Positions 37,299 through 45,883 of a stretch of 64,000 bases of DNA are shown here, one piece after another (positions within the stretch are counted from its first letter, which is position 1; the number at the start of each line of letters is the position of its first letter). Both the position numbers and the translations under genes were made by a program. This DNA comes from Neopararhizobium haloflavum (GTDB lineage: Bacteria; Pseudomonadota; Alphaproteobacteria; Rhizobiales; Rhizobiaceae): positions 1 through 64,000 of the forward strand of contig NZ_NWUC01000007.1 of assembly GCF_002750855.1 (NCBI RefSeq), read 5' to 3'. A model generated the notes under the pieces. That model ran no database searches, had not been told where the DNA came from, and saw nothing but the letters and a program-made list of their open reading frames with translations.

Positions 37299-37374
37299 GC
37301 CGCCTTAGCTCAGTTGGTAGAGCACATCATTCGTAATGATGGGGTCACGTGTTCGAGTCACGTAGGCGGCACCA
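37299..37374 (+). tRNA. tRNA-Thr(CGT)
   Basis: A complete cloverleaf. Acceptor strands are GCCGCCT and AGGCGGC, the D arm GCTC-AGTTGGTA-GAGC, the anticodon stem CATCA/TGATG with loop TTCGTAA (anticodon CGT), and the T arm CACGT-GTTCGAG-TCACGTA region. A and CCA are encoded at the end. A recombinase pseudogene starts 200 bases after its 3' end, so it is the likely attachment site of the right-hand accessory region. Confidence 0.95.
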
Positions 37375-37574
37375 CTTTCGCTATTTCAGGAAGCCCCATA
37401 GCTGTTCATATGTGAGCATAAACGGCTGATTATAAAATCTTTTTTCTCGATTTTTGCAATTTCGCGATCCCAGCTCGTTGCATCCCACCCCAGCCAATCC
37501 CGCTTGATTTGCAGTAACTTTTTGCCAAAGTTACTGCAGGTCCGATCGGGCTACTGCATAGGGAGCATGAGTGA

Positions 37575-38789
37575 ATGGCGATGAGCGAGTTAGCAATCCG
37601 CAAAGCGAAAGGACGCGACAGGCCTTACCGGATGTTCGATGAACGGGGTCTTTATGCGATAGTTCGCCCCAACGGGGCGGTTTGGTGGCGTTTTGACTAC
37701 GGTCTCGGTGGCAAGAGAAAGACACTGTCACTAGGGACCTACCCCGCCGTAAAACTGCGCGAGGCACGCGACGCTCGTGACGCGGCGGCTGAGCTAGTAA
37801 AATGCGGTGTTGACCCTTCTGATGTCCGCAAGCAGGAAGCAGCCAGAAATGAGGTCCTTCAAAAGGAAACGTTCGGCAACTTGGCCGACGAATATATCGA
37901 TCGACTGCGTCGGGAGGGTCGGGCCGATGTCACCGTCGAGAAGAACGAATGGCTATTGAAGACGCTCGCGTCCCCCTTAGCCGAAAAACCGATCCGGGAC
38001 ATCACAGCCGCCGAGATACTCGCGTTGATTCAGAAGATCGAGGCAAGCGGACGCATCCATAGTGCCCATAGGGTCCGATCTGCGATTAGTGCCGTCTACC
38101 GACTAGCTGTGGCGACACTGAGAGCAGAAACGGATCCTACTTTTGCATTGAAGGGCGCGCTGCGAGCTCAGAACTGATCACCGCAAGCCGCTATCGTAGA
38201 GGAGCGTTCATTTGGCGGACTTCTACGAGCAGTTGATGGATACAGTGGATGGATCACGCTGCGTGCTGCATTGCAGATTATGGCCCTCTGCTATCCGCGA
38301 CCAATTGAACTTAGGAAAGCAGAATGGTCGAATATCGACCTTGAGAAGCGAGAATGGTTCATTCCGGCCGATCATACAAAGATGCGTCGGGATTTTATCG
38401 TCCCGCTTTCTCGGCAAGCAGTGACCGTATTCAAAGAAGTGCGGGGGGTCTCAAAGCACGTTCGCCTCGTGTTTCCCTCCATCCGCAATCTTGAGCGACC
38501 GCTGTCTGAGAATGCGATGAATTCAGCCCTGCGACGCATGGGTTTCGCCAAGGACGAGCACACATCGCACGGCTTCCGTGCCAGTGCGAGTACGATTCTC
38601 AACGGCCGCCGCTATCCCAGCGATGTCATCGAGGCATCGCTGGCGCATTTAGACCCGAACGTCGTGAGACGAACCTACAACCGTTATTCGTATTGGGATG
38701 AGCGGGTCCAGATGGCCCAAGATTGGGCCGACATTTGCGACGAACTGAAAACCAAGACGCCCCGTCGAGGCCACGACGATCTCGTGTGA
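37575..38789 (+). pseudogene. P4-type tyrosine recombinase inactivated by one in-frame TGA
   Basis: The frame encodes a 404-codon recombinase of the same length and layout as the intact one at 9059-10273: DUF4102-type start (MAMSELAIRKAKGRDRPYRM), FGNLADEYIDRLRREGR, then the catalytic RPIELRK, HTSHGFRASAST, LAHLD and TYNRYSYW. A TGA at 38175-38177 splits it after residue 200 (ALRAQN). Translation resumes in the same frame with SPQAAIVEERSFGGLL, aligning without gap to the intact protein, which has Ser at the stop. A TCA to TGA change explains it. All catalytic residues lie after the stop, so only readthrough could give activity. It would have driven integration at tRNA-Thr(CGT). Confidence 0.9.
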
Positions 38790-39150
38790 TGCGTAAATGG
38801 TTTGTGGTGCTGAAAAATCGGTAGATTACAATCTAGAGACTACGTGTGATGGCCGAAAAGTGGCTTGGGGCAGAATTCTGGCCCAGGCTGATCCCATTTT
38901 AGCTTAGGACCATGCTACGCGCGAAAGGCATCAGCGCTTCCACAACTTGAGGCGCCAAATGCACCGATCCGGATTGTTTTCTTTCGTTCGGCACGGTTGT
39001 CGGCGTCGATGTGCGATGCTCGCGCGTGGTTGGCCTGCCGGGGGATCGCCGTCTCATGCCTCCGTAACCGACTGAAACTAGACGGTAATGGCAGCACCAA
39101 ATGGGCCATCATTTCTACAGGATTACGTGATAGCAAATGGCCTCGGTCAA
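38790..39150. other. Intergenic stretch without a supported gene
   Basis: About 360 bases between the recombinase pseudogene and the end of the LysR gene. The short open frames show no family features, and base composition is lower in GC than the core block. I see no repeat, RNA gene or attachment-site copy here. Confidence 0.5.
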
Positions 39151-40116
39151 TTATCGCGCAACGCCTTTATCCAGCTCAGATGGCAGTTCGGATATTGGGT
39201 GGTGGAATGCCGGAAGCAGTTGGACTAGATCACCAAGCTGCGTTGCGAAGCTGCCCAATTCCCTTTGTATTAGGTCGAGCAGATCACCGTCTCTCACAAG
39301 CGGCCCGCGCCGGGTGCTGTGAAGAAGATATAGTCGTCGCAACGGTACGGGTTCGATGATGCGTCGGATGTGGAGAACGCCTGCTTCGAACTCGTCGGAG
39401 ACCGATGCAAAGGGCATGACCGTCGCCACTCCGCCATCAGCGACCAGGCGCTTCAGCATGGCGATCGACGACACTTCATAACCGATGCGCATCGGCAGCC
39501 TCATCTGGTCAGCGATGGTCTGCATGCGGTTTCGGATGACGTCGCGTTCATTCGGTAGAACGAGGGGCAGATCAAGTATGCTGGTAAACGAAATCGGTCG
39601 ACTATCGCGGTCCTCCTTGGCGGCGCGGACATAGACGATCTCCTCGTCTAATAGCGGTATGCGACGATAGGTGGGGCGATCCGGTGCGTCGTAGGCCAGC
39701 GCCACATCCACCTCACCGCGATCGATCGCATCAATCAGAACGCTGGACATTTCCTCTACAAGACTTACGTGAAGCCGCGGGAGTTCAGACTGCGCATCAA
39801 TCAGAACCTGGTGGCCTAGTATCTTAGTGACGCCATTAGTTAGGCCCAGAACGACTGGCTCACGCTCGTTCGCGTCAATATTGCATACCTCGGCGCGCGC
39901 CTGATCCACGAGGTCCAAAATCTCGTTTGCGCGCAGATAGAGCTGACGACCTGCCGTGGTCGGAGACACCCCCCGTGCATGGCGAATGAACAGCTTGACG
40001 TCCAAGTCGTTTTCGAGTTGACGGATCTGGAGCCCCAAGGCTGGCTGGGCGATGTGCAGATCTTCTGCGGCCTTGGAAAAACTGCCAGTCTCGTACGTCT
40101 TGGCGAAATAGCGCAA
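39151..40116 (-). CDS. LysR family transcriptional regulator
   Basis: A LysR regulator with an N-terminal winged helix-turn-helix (LRYFAKTYETGSFSKAAEDLHIAQPALGLQIRQLENDLDVKLF) and a periplasmic-binding-type effector domain from about 90. The only conventional start is TTG at 40116, which gives a protein lacking the first residues of the usual MNLRQLRYF opening. The codons before it read INLRQ, with ATC where ATG is expected (40131-40129), so either a rare start or a decayed one is used. It is downstream of, and in the same direction as, the hydroxyacid/TctABC cluster and probably regulates it. Confidence 0.85.
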   Translation of the reverse strand: MRYFAKTYETGSFSKAAEDLHIAQPALGLQIRQLENDLDVKLFIRHARGVSPTTAGRQLYLRANEILDLVDQARAEVCNIDANEREPVVLGLTNGVTKILGHQVLIDAQSELPRLHVSLVEEMSSVLIDAIDRGEVDVALAYDAPDRPTYRRIPLLDEEIVYVRAAKEDRDSRPISFTSILDLPLVLPNERDVIRNRMQTIADQMRLPMRIGYEVSSIAMLKRLVADGGVATVMPFASVSDEFEAGVLHIRRIIEPVPLRRLYLLHSTRRGPLVRDGDLLDLIQRELGSFATQLGDLVQLLPAFHHPISELPSELDKGVAR

Positions 40117-40153
40117 TTGACGGAGATTGATTGTGCGGCTCCCGAACAGCTAT

Positions 40154-40174
40154 GCCACCTGCCCGGCAGGTGGC
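40154..40174. repeat. Perfect 10-bp inverted repeat
   Basis: GCCACCTGCC (40154-40163) and GGCAGGTGGC (40165-40174) are separated by one base. It lies between the LysR gene and the last gene of the TctABC cluster, about 40 bases upstream of the LysR start. There is no T run on either strand, so an operator (possibly for LysR autoregulation) is more likely than a terminator. Confidence 0.6.
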
Positions 40175-40258
40175 GGCAGCGCTGCGGAAGATAGGGAGTA
40201 TCGCGCGGGGACGCAAGGCGAAGGCCATTACGCCCCGGCGAGCTTCCGTTGGGCCGGT

Positions 40259-40921
40259 TCAGGCAGGAAGGTTCATCACCTGGTATTCGAGGCTGTAAAT
40301 CGCCGATATCGGCTCAGTCGCCCCCACCGCCGCATCAACCTTGCCCGCAAGGTCCTCCTTCAACACATCCAGTTCGGCCACCGTTGACGCCTCGACGAGT
40401 ACCACGCGGTCGGGAAGTGAGATCGTGCGACCCCGCTGAAGCGACTGGTTGCCCGAACTCAGTTCCCGGTCGCAAATCACGAAATGCGCCCCGGTGATGC
40501 GCGGCCGCTCCACGAGACTTCCAACCAGTTCCGACAGCGCCGCATCGCCTTTACCAGCCTCGTCGGCATAGCGAATGGTCAACAGACTGCCGCCATCACC
40601 ATAACCCGCCGTGCCCGCGATGCGGCAGACCCCGCGCAGGTTGTTGCGGAAGTTCGGAAGCACCTTGAGTGACCATTCCGTGGGATTGGCAAGACGCTGC
40701 CGGTAAACCTCGCTTACTAGCAATTCCGGTTCGGACGCCTCATAGAGCGTGAAAAACTCCTCGCCGCCGCCGGTCGAGATATAACGTCGGCCGCGGAGGA
40801 AACCGGGCACGCCCATTCGCTCCTGCATATGCTCGCGAGGGTGCCATTCGAAGAACTCGTCGCGCATTTCGGGTAGAATGTCGTTCCAGATCGCGACGAT
40901 ACCTTTGCCGATCAGGGGCAT
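40259..40921 (-). CDS. Conserved hypothetical protein, tandem dimeric alpha-beta-barrel-like
   Basis: A 220-residue cytosolic protein. The N-terminal half (KGIVAIWNDILPEMRDEFFEWHPREHMQERMGVPGFLRGRRY) has the look of the EthD/antibiotic-monooxygenase ferredoxin-like fold, with His and Trp positioned as in that group, and the C-terminal half may repeat it. The function is unknown. Its place at the end of the hydroxyacid operon, 29 bases after the 2-hydroxyacid dehydrogenase, suggests a step in the same pathway, such as a lyase or isomerase. Confidence 0.65.
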   Translation of the reverse strand: MPLIGKGIVAIWNDILPEMRDEFFEWHPREHMQERMGVPGFLRGRRYISTGGGEEFFTLYEASEPELLVSEVYRQRLANPTEWSLKVLPNFRNNLRGVCRIAGTAGYGDGGSLLTIRYADEAGKGDAALSELVGSLVERPRITGAHFVICDRELSSGNQSLQRGRTISLPDRVVLVEASTVAELDVLKEDLAGKVDAAVGATEPISAIYSLEYQVMNLPA

Positions 40922-40950
40922 GGAGAACCTTTCCGGTTTTTGAAGGACAG

Positions 40951-41946
40951 TTATGTCTTGCGTTTGAGGAGCCGTGTCGCCGCGTCAGCGTTGAGAGCAC
41001 CGAACGGCATTTCACCGGCGAGAACCTGTGCGCATTGAGCCACGGTGTCGGCGGGATGTCGCGCCGCCGCCTCGACGGTCAGGTTGCCGATGTGCGGTGT
41101 CGCAGTTACACGTGGGTGAGCCCCGAGCAAGGACGAGGGTGTCTGGTCGGGCCCCATTCCGACATCCAATCCCACACCGGCGATCTGACCGACGTCCAAA
41201 GCGTCGAGCAAGGCTTTCTCATCTATCACGTCGCCGCGCGAGGCGTTGATCAGGAAAGCGCCTTTCCTAATTTTGGCGAAAGCTTTCGCGTCGATGAGAT
41301 TGCGCGTTTGGGGCGTCGCCGAAAGAGTCGGCACGATGAAATCGGACCCGGCGAGAAGATCGTCCAATGAAGCCGCCGTTGCCGGTGCGGCAGGCGTCGC
41401 AAACGGATCGTAGGCGAGCACCCGCATCCCAATGACGTCGAGAATCCGGGCCAGATGTTTGGCGATGCGCCCAAAGCCGATGAGCCCGGCCGTCGCGCCG
41501 GACAGTTCCCGGCCGTGACTCGGCGCCCGTTGGCTGCCGGCCCGATAGGCCGCGACATGGTCGGGAATGTCACGCGCGACGTTGAGCATGTGGGCGAGGA
41601 TCAGTTCAGCTGTCGAGGCCACATAACCGGGATTTGTCCGCGTCACGACGATCCCGTGCCGGCTGGCTGCCTCGACATCCACGTGCCGGGTCTCGACCCC
41701 GCTACGAAGGATCGCGACCAAGTCCGGCAGAGCTGCCATTTCGGGATCGCCTACCGTCGTCGCGCGGTCGAGAACGATCACCTGGCACCCCCCGGCAGCG
41801 GCGACCAGCGCATCACCCGCCAGTTCCGTGTCCGTCTCGTTGAGATAAAGCGTGCCTTGCGCGCGAAGGCCATCCATCGCGGCATCACCGTACCACCAAG
41901 GGCGGGACCCGGCCGGATGAGTGAGCAGTATTTTCTTGCGGTTCAC
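40951..41946 (-). CDS. D-isomer specific 2-hydroxyacid dehydrogenase
   Basis: A 331-residue NAD(P)-dependent oxidoreductase interconverting 2-keto and D-2-hydroxy acids. The Rossmann motif is GLIGFGRIAKHLARIL near 155; the catalytic Arg is in LINASRGDVIDEKAL, a Glu lies in the following segment, and the catalytic His in TPHIGNLT. It starts four bases inside the end of the tctA gene, so it is translated with the transporter. The substrate is probably the acid imported by TctABC or its product. Confidence 0.9.
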   Translation of the reverse strand: MNRKKILLTHPAGSRPWWYGDAAMDGLRAQGTLYLNETDTELAGDALVAAAGGCQVIVLDRATTVGDPEMAALPDLVAILRSGVETRHVDVEAASRHGIVVTRTNPGYVASTAELILAHMLNVARDIPDHVAAYRAGSQRAPSHGRELSGATAGLIGFGRIAKHLARILDVIGMRVLAYDPFATPAAPATAASLDDLLAGSDFIVPTLSATPQTRNLIDAKAFAKIRKGAFLINASRGDVIDEKALLDALDVGQIAGVGLDVGMGPDQTPSSLLGAHPRVTATPHIGNLTVEAAARHPADTVAQCAQVLAGEMPFGALNADAATRLLKRKT

Positions 41947-43454
41947 TTGCCGATCTCCATCAATGGCTCAGCGTTGCGCCGCCGCACCACGCCCCAAAGC
42001 GTCAGCACAAGGACGAGCAGCGCAGCGGCAAGCAGCGTGGCGCTGATCGGGCGCTGGACGAAGACCGCCGGATCGCCGCCCGAAATCAGCATTGCCCGCT
42101 TGAGATACTGTTCCATCAACGGCCCGAGAATAAATCCGAGCAGCAACGGCGCGGCCTCGAACCGGAAGGTCGACATGAAATAACCAACGATGCCGAAAAG
42201 GATCATGATCCAGACGTCGAAGGCGTTGTTGTTGACGCTGTAGACGCCAATCGCCATGAACATCAGGATCGCCGGCATGAGCACGCGGCGCGGGATGGTG
42301 AGAATTCGCACCCAGATGCCGATTAGCGGCAGGTTCAGAATCACCAGCATGATGTTGCCGATCCAGAAGCTGGCGACGAGGCCCCAGAACAGCACAGGTT
42401 GGCTTTCGATCAGTCGCGGACCGGGCTGGATGCCGTGGATGATCAACATGCCGAGCAGCAGCGCCATGACGGCGTCGCCCGGAATGCCGAGCGTCAGGGT
42501 GGGCACGAAGGACGTCTGCGCCGCGGCATTGTTGGAAGCTTCCGGCGCCGTCACACCTTCGATCGCGCCCGTGCCGAACTTTTCAGGCGTCTTCGATACG
42601 CGCTTTTCGACCACGTAGGACATGAAGGAAGCGATGTTCGTGCCAGTACCGGGCAGTGCACCGACCACCGAACCCAACGCCGTTCCCCGGATGATGGGGC
42701 CGACGGATCGGCGAACGTCGTCGAAGGTGGGCAGGAGCGCACGCAGATTGACGCGCTGCACCACCCCACTCCTCTCCTTGCCGGCGATCGTGGCGATCAC
42801 TTCGGCGACGCCGAACAACCCCATCGAAAGCGCCACGAGATTGACCCCGTCGCTGAGCCCGAGCATACCGAACGTGTAGCGCAGTTCGCCCGTCTGCACG
42901 TCGCTGCCAACCGAACCCAGCGCGATGCCGACAAGCACCATGGCGATGCCCTTGATCGGCGAGCCCGCCGCAAGCGTCGATGACGCGACGAGGCCGAGCA
43001 GCATCAGCGAGAAATAATCCGCGGCGGCGAAGGACATGCCGAAACCGGCTAGACTCTGGGCAAAGAGCGTTAGTACGAGGATGCCGACGGTGGCGCCTGC
43101 GAACGACGCGATGGTGGTCATGGCGAGCGCCACGCCCGCCCGACCCTGCTGCGACATCGGATAGCCATCGAGACAGGCCACCGCCGAAGACGGCGTGCCG
43201 GGAAGGTTGAGCAGAATCGCGGCGGTCGATCCGCCATATTGCGTCCCGTAATAGATGCCCGCGAGCATGATCAGGGCCGTATCGGGCGGCACGTAGAAGG
43301 TAAGCGGCATCAGCATCGATATGGCGGCTAGCGAGCCGATGCCTGGAAGGACACCGACGAACGTGCCTAGGAACACGCCGATGAAGCAATACAAAAGGTT
43401 CATGGGCGAAAGTGCCGCCCCGAACCCGATGCTGAGATTGGCGAGGATATCTGA
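41943..43454 (-). CDS. Tripartite tricarboxylate transporter large permease (TctA family)
   Basis: A 503-residue membrane protein with about 12 hydrophobic segments and two copies of the family motif: GVLPGIGSLAAISMLMPLTF near the start and GALPGTGTNIASFMSYVVEKR in the middle, with GIPGDAVMALLLGMLIIHGIQPGP. It forms the transport channel for an organic acid delivered by the TctC-type binding protein. The ATG at 43454 is two bases after the small permease stop. Part of a contiguous minus-strand operon. Confidence 0.93.
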   Translation of the reverse strand, partial: SDILANLSIGFGAALSPMNLLYCFIGVFLGTFVGVLPGIGSLAAISMLMPLTFYVPPDTALIMLAGIYYGTQYGGSTAAILLNLPGTPSSAVACLDGYPMSQQGRAGVALAMTTIASFAGATVGILVLTLFAQSLAGFGMSFAAADYFSLMLLGLVASSTLAAGSPIKGIAMVLVGIALGSVGSDVQTGELRYTFGMLGLSDGVNLVALSMGLFGVAEVIATIAGKERSGVVQRVNLRALLPTFDDVRRSVGPIIRGTALGSVVGALPGTGTNIASFMSYVVEKRVSKTPEKFGTGAIEGVTAPEASNNAAAQTSFVPTLTLGIPGDAVMALLLGMLIIHGIQPGPRLIESQPVLFWGLVASFWIGNIMLVILNLPLIGIWVRILTIPRRVLMPAILMFMAIGVYSVNNNAFDVWIMILFGIVGYFMSTFRFEAAPLLLGFILGPLMEQYLKRAMLISGGDPAVFVQRPISATLLAAALLVLVLTLWGVVRRRNAEPLMEIGK

Positions 43455-43456
43455 CA

Positions 43457-43927
43457 TCACAACCCCCACCGGACGGCGGGAATATTGAGACCAAGACCCT
43501 TCGCGAAAATGAGCCAGGCGAGGACGGCCAGCACGATCGCCGTCAGCACGGAGACGACCGGGCGTCGCTCGCGCTCCGTCAGGCCAACTAACAACACCAG
43601 CGCCATAATGGCAGGAAACATGCCGAAGCTGCGGATCAGGAGGCCGAAGACCAGCAAGGATGAGCTGACCAGACCGAGAACCCGCATTCGACGCTTGAAC
43701 ACCGCAGCATCGAACGGCTCGGGATCCTCATTTCCTCCGACGACGCCGAGGAGCAGCACCACGGCACCCATGAACGTTATTGCGAGACCGACAATCAGCG
43801 GGAACATGCCCGGTCCCATCTCGAGGAAATCGCCGATCCGATACCGGAACGCGCCGATGGCGAAGGCGAGACCGAAGGCGATGAGGATGCCGCCGCCGCC
43901 GGCCTCGATCAACCGTGCGCGGGTCAT
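43457..43927 (-). CDS. Tripartite tricarboxylate transporter small permease (TctB family)
   Basis: A 156-residue protein with four hydrophobic segments, the normal TctB topology. FLEMGPGMFPLIVGLAITFMG is the recognisable conserved part (gPg.fP). The ATG at 43927 overlaps the TGA of the Gfo/Idh/MocA gene (ATGA), so the ORF extension upstream is not used. It partners the TctA permease immediately downstream. Confidence 0.9.
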   Translation of the reverse strand: MTRARLIEAGGGGILIAFGLAFAIGAFRYRIGDFLEMGPGMFPLIVGLAITFMGAVVLLLGVVGGNEDPEPFDAAVFKRRMRVLGLVSSSLLVFGLLIRSFGMFPAIMALVLLVGLTERERRPVVSVLTAIVLAVLAWLIFAKGLGLNIPAVRWGL

Positions 43928-44973
43928 GAGCTGACGCCTTCGCCCTGATTGGCCGGCGCACCATGCGGTCGTCGCAACGGTCCTGCCGCCCCATAGACAT
44001 CTTCCAGCAGACGCAGCGTGTTGAGCTGATCGCGTGCCGACGTCAGGAAAGGCTCTCCTGTGCGAAGACATGCAGCGAAATGCGCGATTGCGCCGTTGAA
44101 ACAGCCCTGCCGGACCTCATTCTCGTCATAGGCGATGGTCTCGTCCTCGTCCGGACCGTGCAGTCGCAACTGCCCACCGTCCAGCGTGACGCTGGCCCGC
44201 GTGCCTGCGATTTCGAGGCGGTTCGGTGCACGAAACGCATGGCCCGCCGACGTCATAACTCCTTCGACCACAACCGCATGACCGGTGTCGGTCTCAAGAA
44301 GGATGGCGGCCGCGTCTTCGCCAATGATGCGGTCGCTATATCGACCGAGCCTTGCGGCGACCACCCGCATTTCGCCAAAGAGCGAACGCATGGTGTCCAG
44401 TTCGTGGATCAGCGACTCGGCGACGAGCAGGCGCTCTTCCCGGGCCACGAAAGGCTGGCGGCTGAGGGCGGGAACCATGCCGTCGGACCTCGGAAGCATG
44501 TTGGAGCGCCAGAGGGCGATGCGGGCCTGGGTGATGGTTCCCAGCCTTCCTTCGGCGATCCAACTATGGATCTGACAGAAGTACCGGCGATAACGCCAAT
44601 TCTCGTTTACCATCATCCGGATGCGCTCACCAACTTCGTCGACGAGTTCTTTCGCCTCCTGGAGTGTCGGGCAAAGCGGCTTCTCGCACAGCGCGTGGAG
44701 ACCGTGCTCTGCCGCGAGCCGGATCATTCCGGCATGTGTCTGACGCGGCGTCACGATATCGACGGCGTGGAGACCCGCCTCGGCCATCATCGCAGCGGGA
44801 TCGGTATAGACGGAGGCGATGTCGAACGCTTCTGCCTGGGCGCTCGCACGATCTCTCACCGGATCGCAGACCGCCACGACGTCGGCGCCGGGGCAATCGG
44901 CCCATGCGATGAGATGGTCGCGGCTGATATGACCGCAACCGAGAAGGCCTACGCGGAGATTTTTATCGTTCAT
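43924..44973 (-). CDS. Gfo/Idh/MocA family oxidoreductase
   Basis: A 349-residue NAD(P)-dependent dehydrogenase. The Rossmann motif GLLGCGHISRDHLIAW is at the N-terminus, the family motif with the Lys-Pro pair is HALCEKPLCPTLQEAKELVDE, and the C-terminal alpha/beta domain follows (RLEIAGTRASVTLDGGQ). Such enzymes act on sugars, inositols or sugar acids. Placement between a TIM-barrel epimerase and the transporter genes supports a sugar-acid-like substrate. Confidence 0.88.
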   Translation of the reverse strand: MNDKNLRVGLLGCGHISRDHLIAWADCPGADVVAVCDPVRDRASAQAEAFDIASVYTDPAAMMAEAGLHAVDIVTPRQTHAGMIRLAAEHGLHALCEKPLCPTLQEAKELVDEVGERIRMMVNENWRYRRYFCQIHSWIAEGRLGTITQARIALWRSNMLPRSDGMVPALSRQPFVAREERLLVAESLIHELDTMRSLFGEMRVVAARLGRYSDRIIGEDAAAILLETDTGHAVVVEGVMTSAGHAFRAPNRLEIAGTRASVTLDGGQLRLHGPDEDETIAYDENEVRQGCFNGAIAHFAACLRTGEPFLTSARDQLNTLRLLEDVYGAAGPLRRPHGAPANQGEGVSS

Positions 44974-45034
44974 GGACAGTCAAGCCCGAAGGCCCCTCCA
45001 GTTTGTCGCCACCGCGCCCCAAGTGGCCGCATTT

Positions 45035-45853
45035 TCAGTTCGCTCTTTTCGCCGTTGCGAGAAACCGATCCAGATCGGCCATAGCCGCCTTCGCCCGATC
45101 CGCCGCCGGCAGATGGCGAATGGCGGCGTCGGCAACCTCGTACTCGATCTCCAGATCGTCAGGCAGGACCGCCATAAGTTCGCCAAGCGGCAATTCGCCC
45201 TCTCCCAGCCGCAATCTTGCGGTACGGGCTTCCTGCATCAGGTCCTCATTGCCCGGGCGCTGGCCACGCAGGCGCATAGCATCGCAAATCTGCCAAAACG
45301 CGAGTTCCTTGCGCGGCAGCGCCGCCAACGCATCGAGGCTGTCCCCTGCACGGTCGAGATGCAGCGCATCGATCAGCAACCGCGCTGTCGTCGCCTTGCT
45401 CTCGGCGATAAAGGTACGGGCATCCGCCAGGTCGGTGATGGTGCTATAAGGAAGATATTCGAGCGCAATGCTCGCACCCGCCTTTTCCGCCATGCTGTCA
45501 TAGGCGGCGAAAAGGTCCAGCGCCTCGCCGCGATCGGGCATGAAGCAATTCACCACCAATGTATTGGAACCCAATTCCACGACCGTGTCGACGACGCGCC
45601 GCAAATGGTCGGTCGTCAGGCCGGGATAGAACTGGAAAGCCGAAACGTTTGAAATGACGATGCCCGCGTCACGCGCCAGACGTGCAAGCCGCGCGGTCTC
45701 CGCCTCGTCCCCGATGATGTCGAGGAAGCTGTTGTCGCCGACATAGCGCCCGCAAATGCGGATACCGACACCTCCGAACCCCGCAGCGGCGGCCGCCTCG
45801 ATGTTTTCCGCCGGCGTCGCGCCGAGGGTGAGGTGGGCAAGCGATTTGCGCAT
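45035..45853 (-). CDS. Sugar phosphate isomerase/epimerase family TIM-barrel protein
   Basis: A 272-residue xylose-isomerase-like TIM barrel. Conserved segments are LGATPAENIEAAAAAGFGGVGIRICG, VSAFQFYPG, LEYLPYSTITDLADA, LLIDALHLDRAGDS and FWQICDA, carrying the Glu, Asp, His and Asp metal ligands. Members include epimerases and dehydratases of sugars and inositols. The ATG at 45853 (MRKSLAHLTLG) has an AAAGG upstream; an ATG at 45883 directly after the preceding stop is an alternative. It precedes the oxidoreductase by 61 bases in the same operon. Confidence 0.85.
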   Translation of the reverse strand: MRKSLAHLTLGATPAENIEAAAAAGFGGVGIRICGRYVGDNSFLDIIGDEAETARLARLARDAGIVISNVSAFQFYPGLTTDHLRRVVDTVVELGSNTLVVNCFMPDRGEALDLFAAYDSMAEKAGASIALEYLPYSTITDLADARTFIAESKATTARLLIDALHLDRAGDSLDALAALPRKELAFWQICDAMRLRGQRPGNEDLMQEARTARLRLGEGELPLGELMAVLPDDLEIEYEVADAAIRHLPAADRAKAAMADLDRFLATAKRAN

Positions 45854-45883
45854 GTTGGCGAAGCCTTTCGTGGTCACAAGCAT

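Noticed and set aside
38175-38177. Selenocysteine or programmed readthrough at the TGA in the second recombinase
   Set aside because: No hairpin element is evident after the codon and the family has Ser here, so a nonsense mutation is simpler.
40154-40174. The palindrome as an intrinsic terminator for the TctABC operon
   Set aside because: There is no T run on either side and the one-base spacer gives a poor RNA loop.
43963-45084. A 373-codon plus-strand frame opposite the Gfo/Idh/MocA gene
   Set aside because: No motif or ribosome site; the opposite strand has a full Rossmann dehydrogenase.
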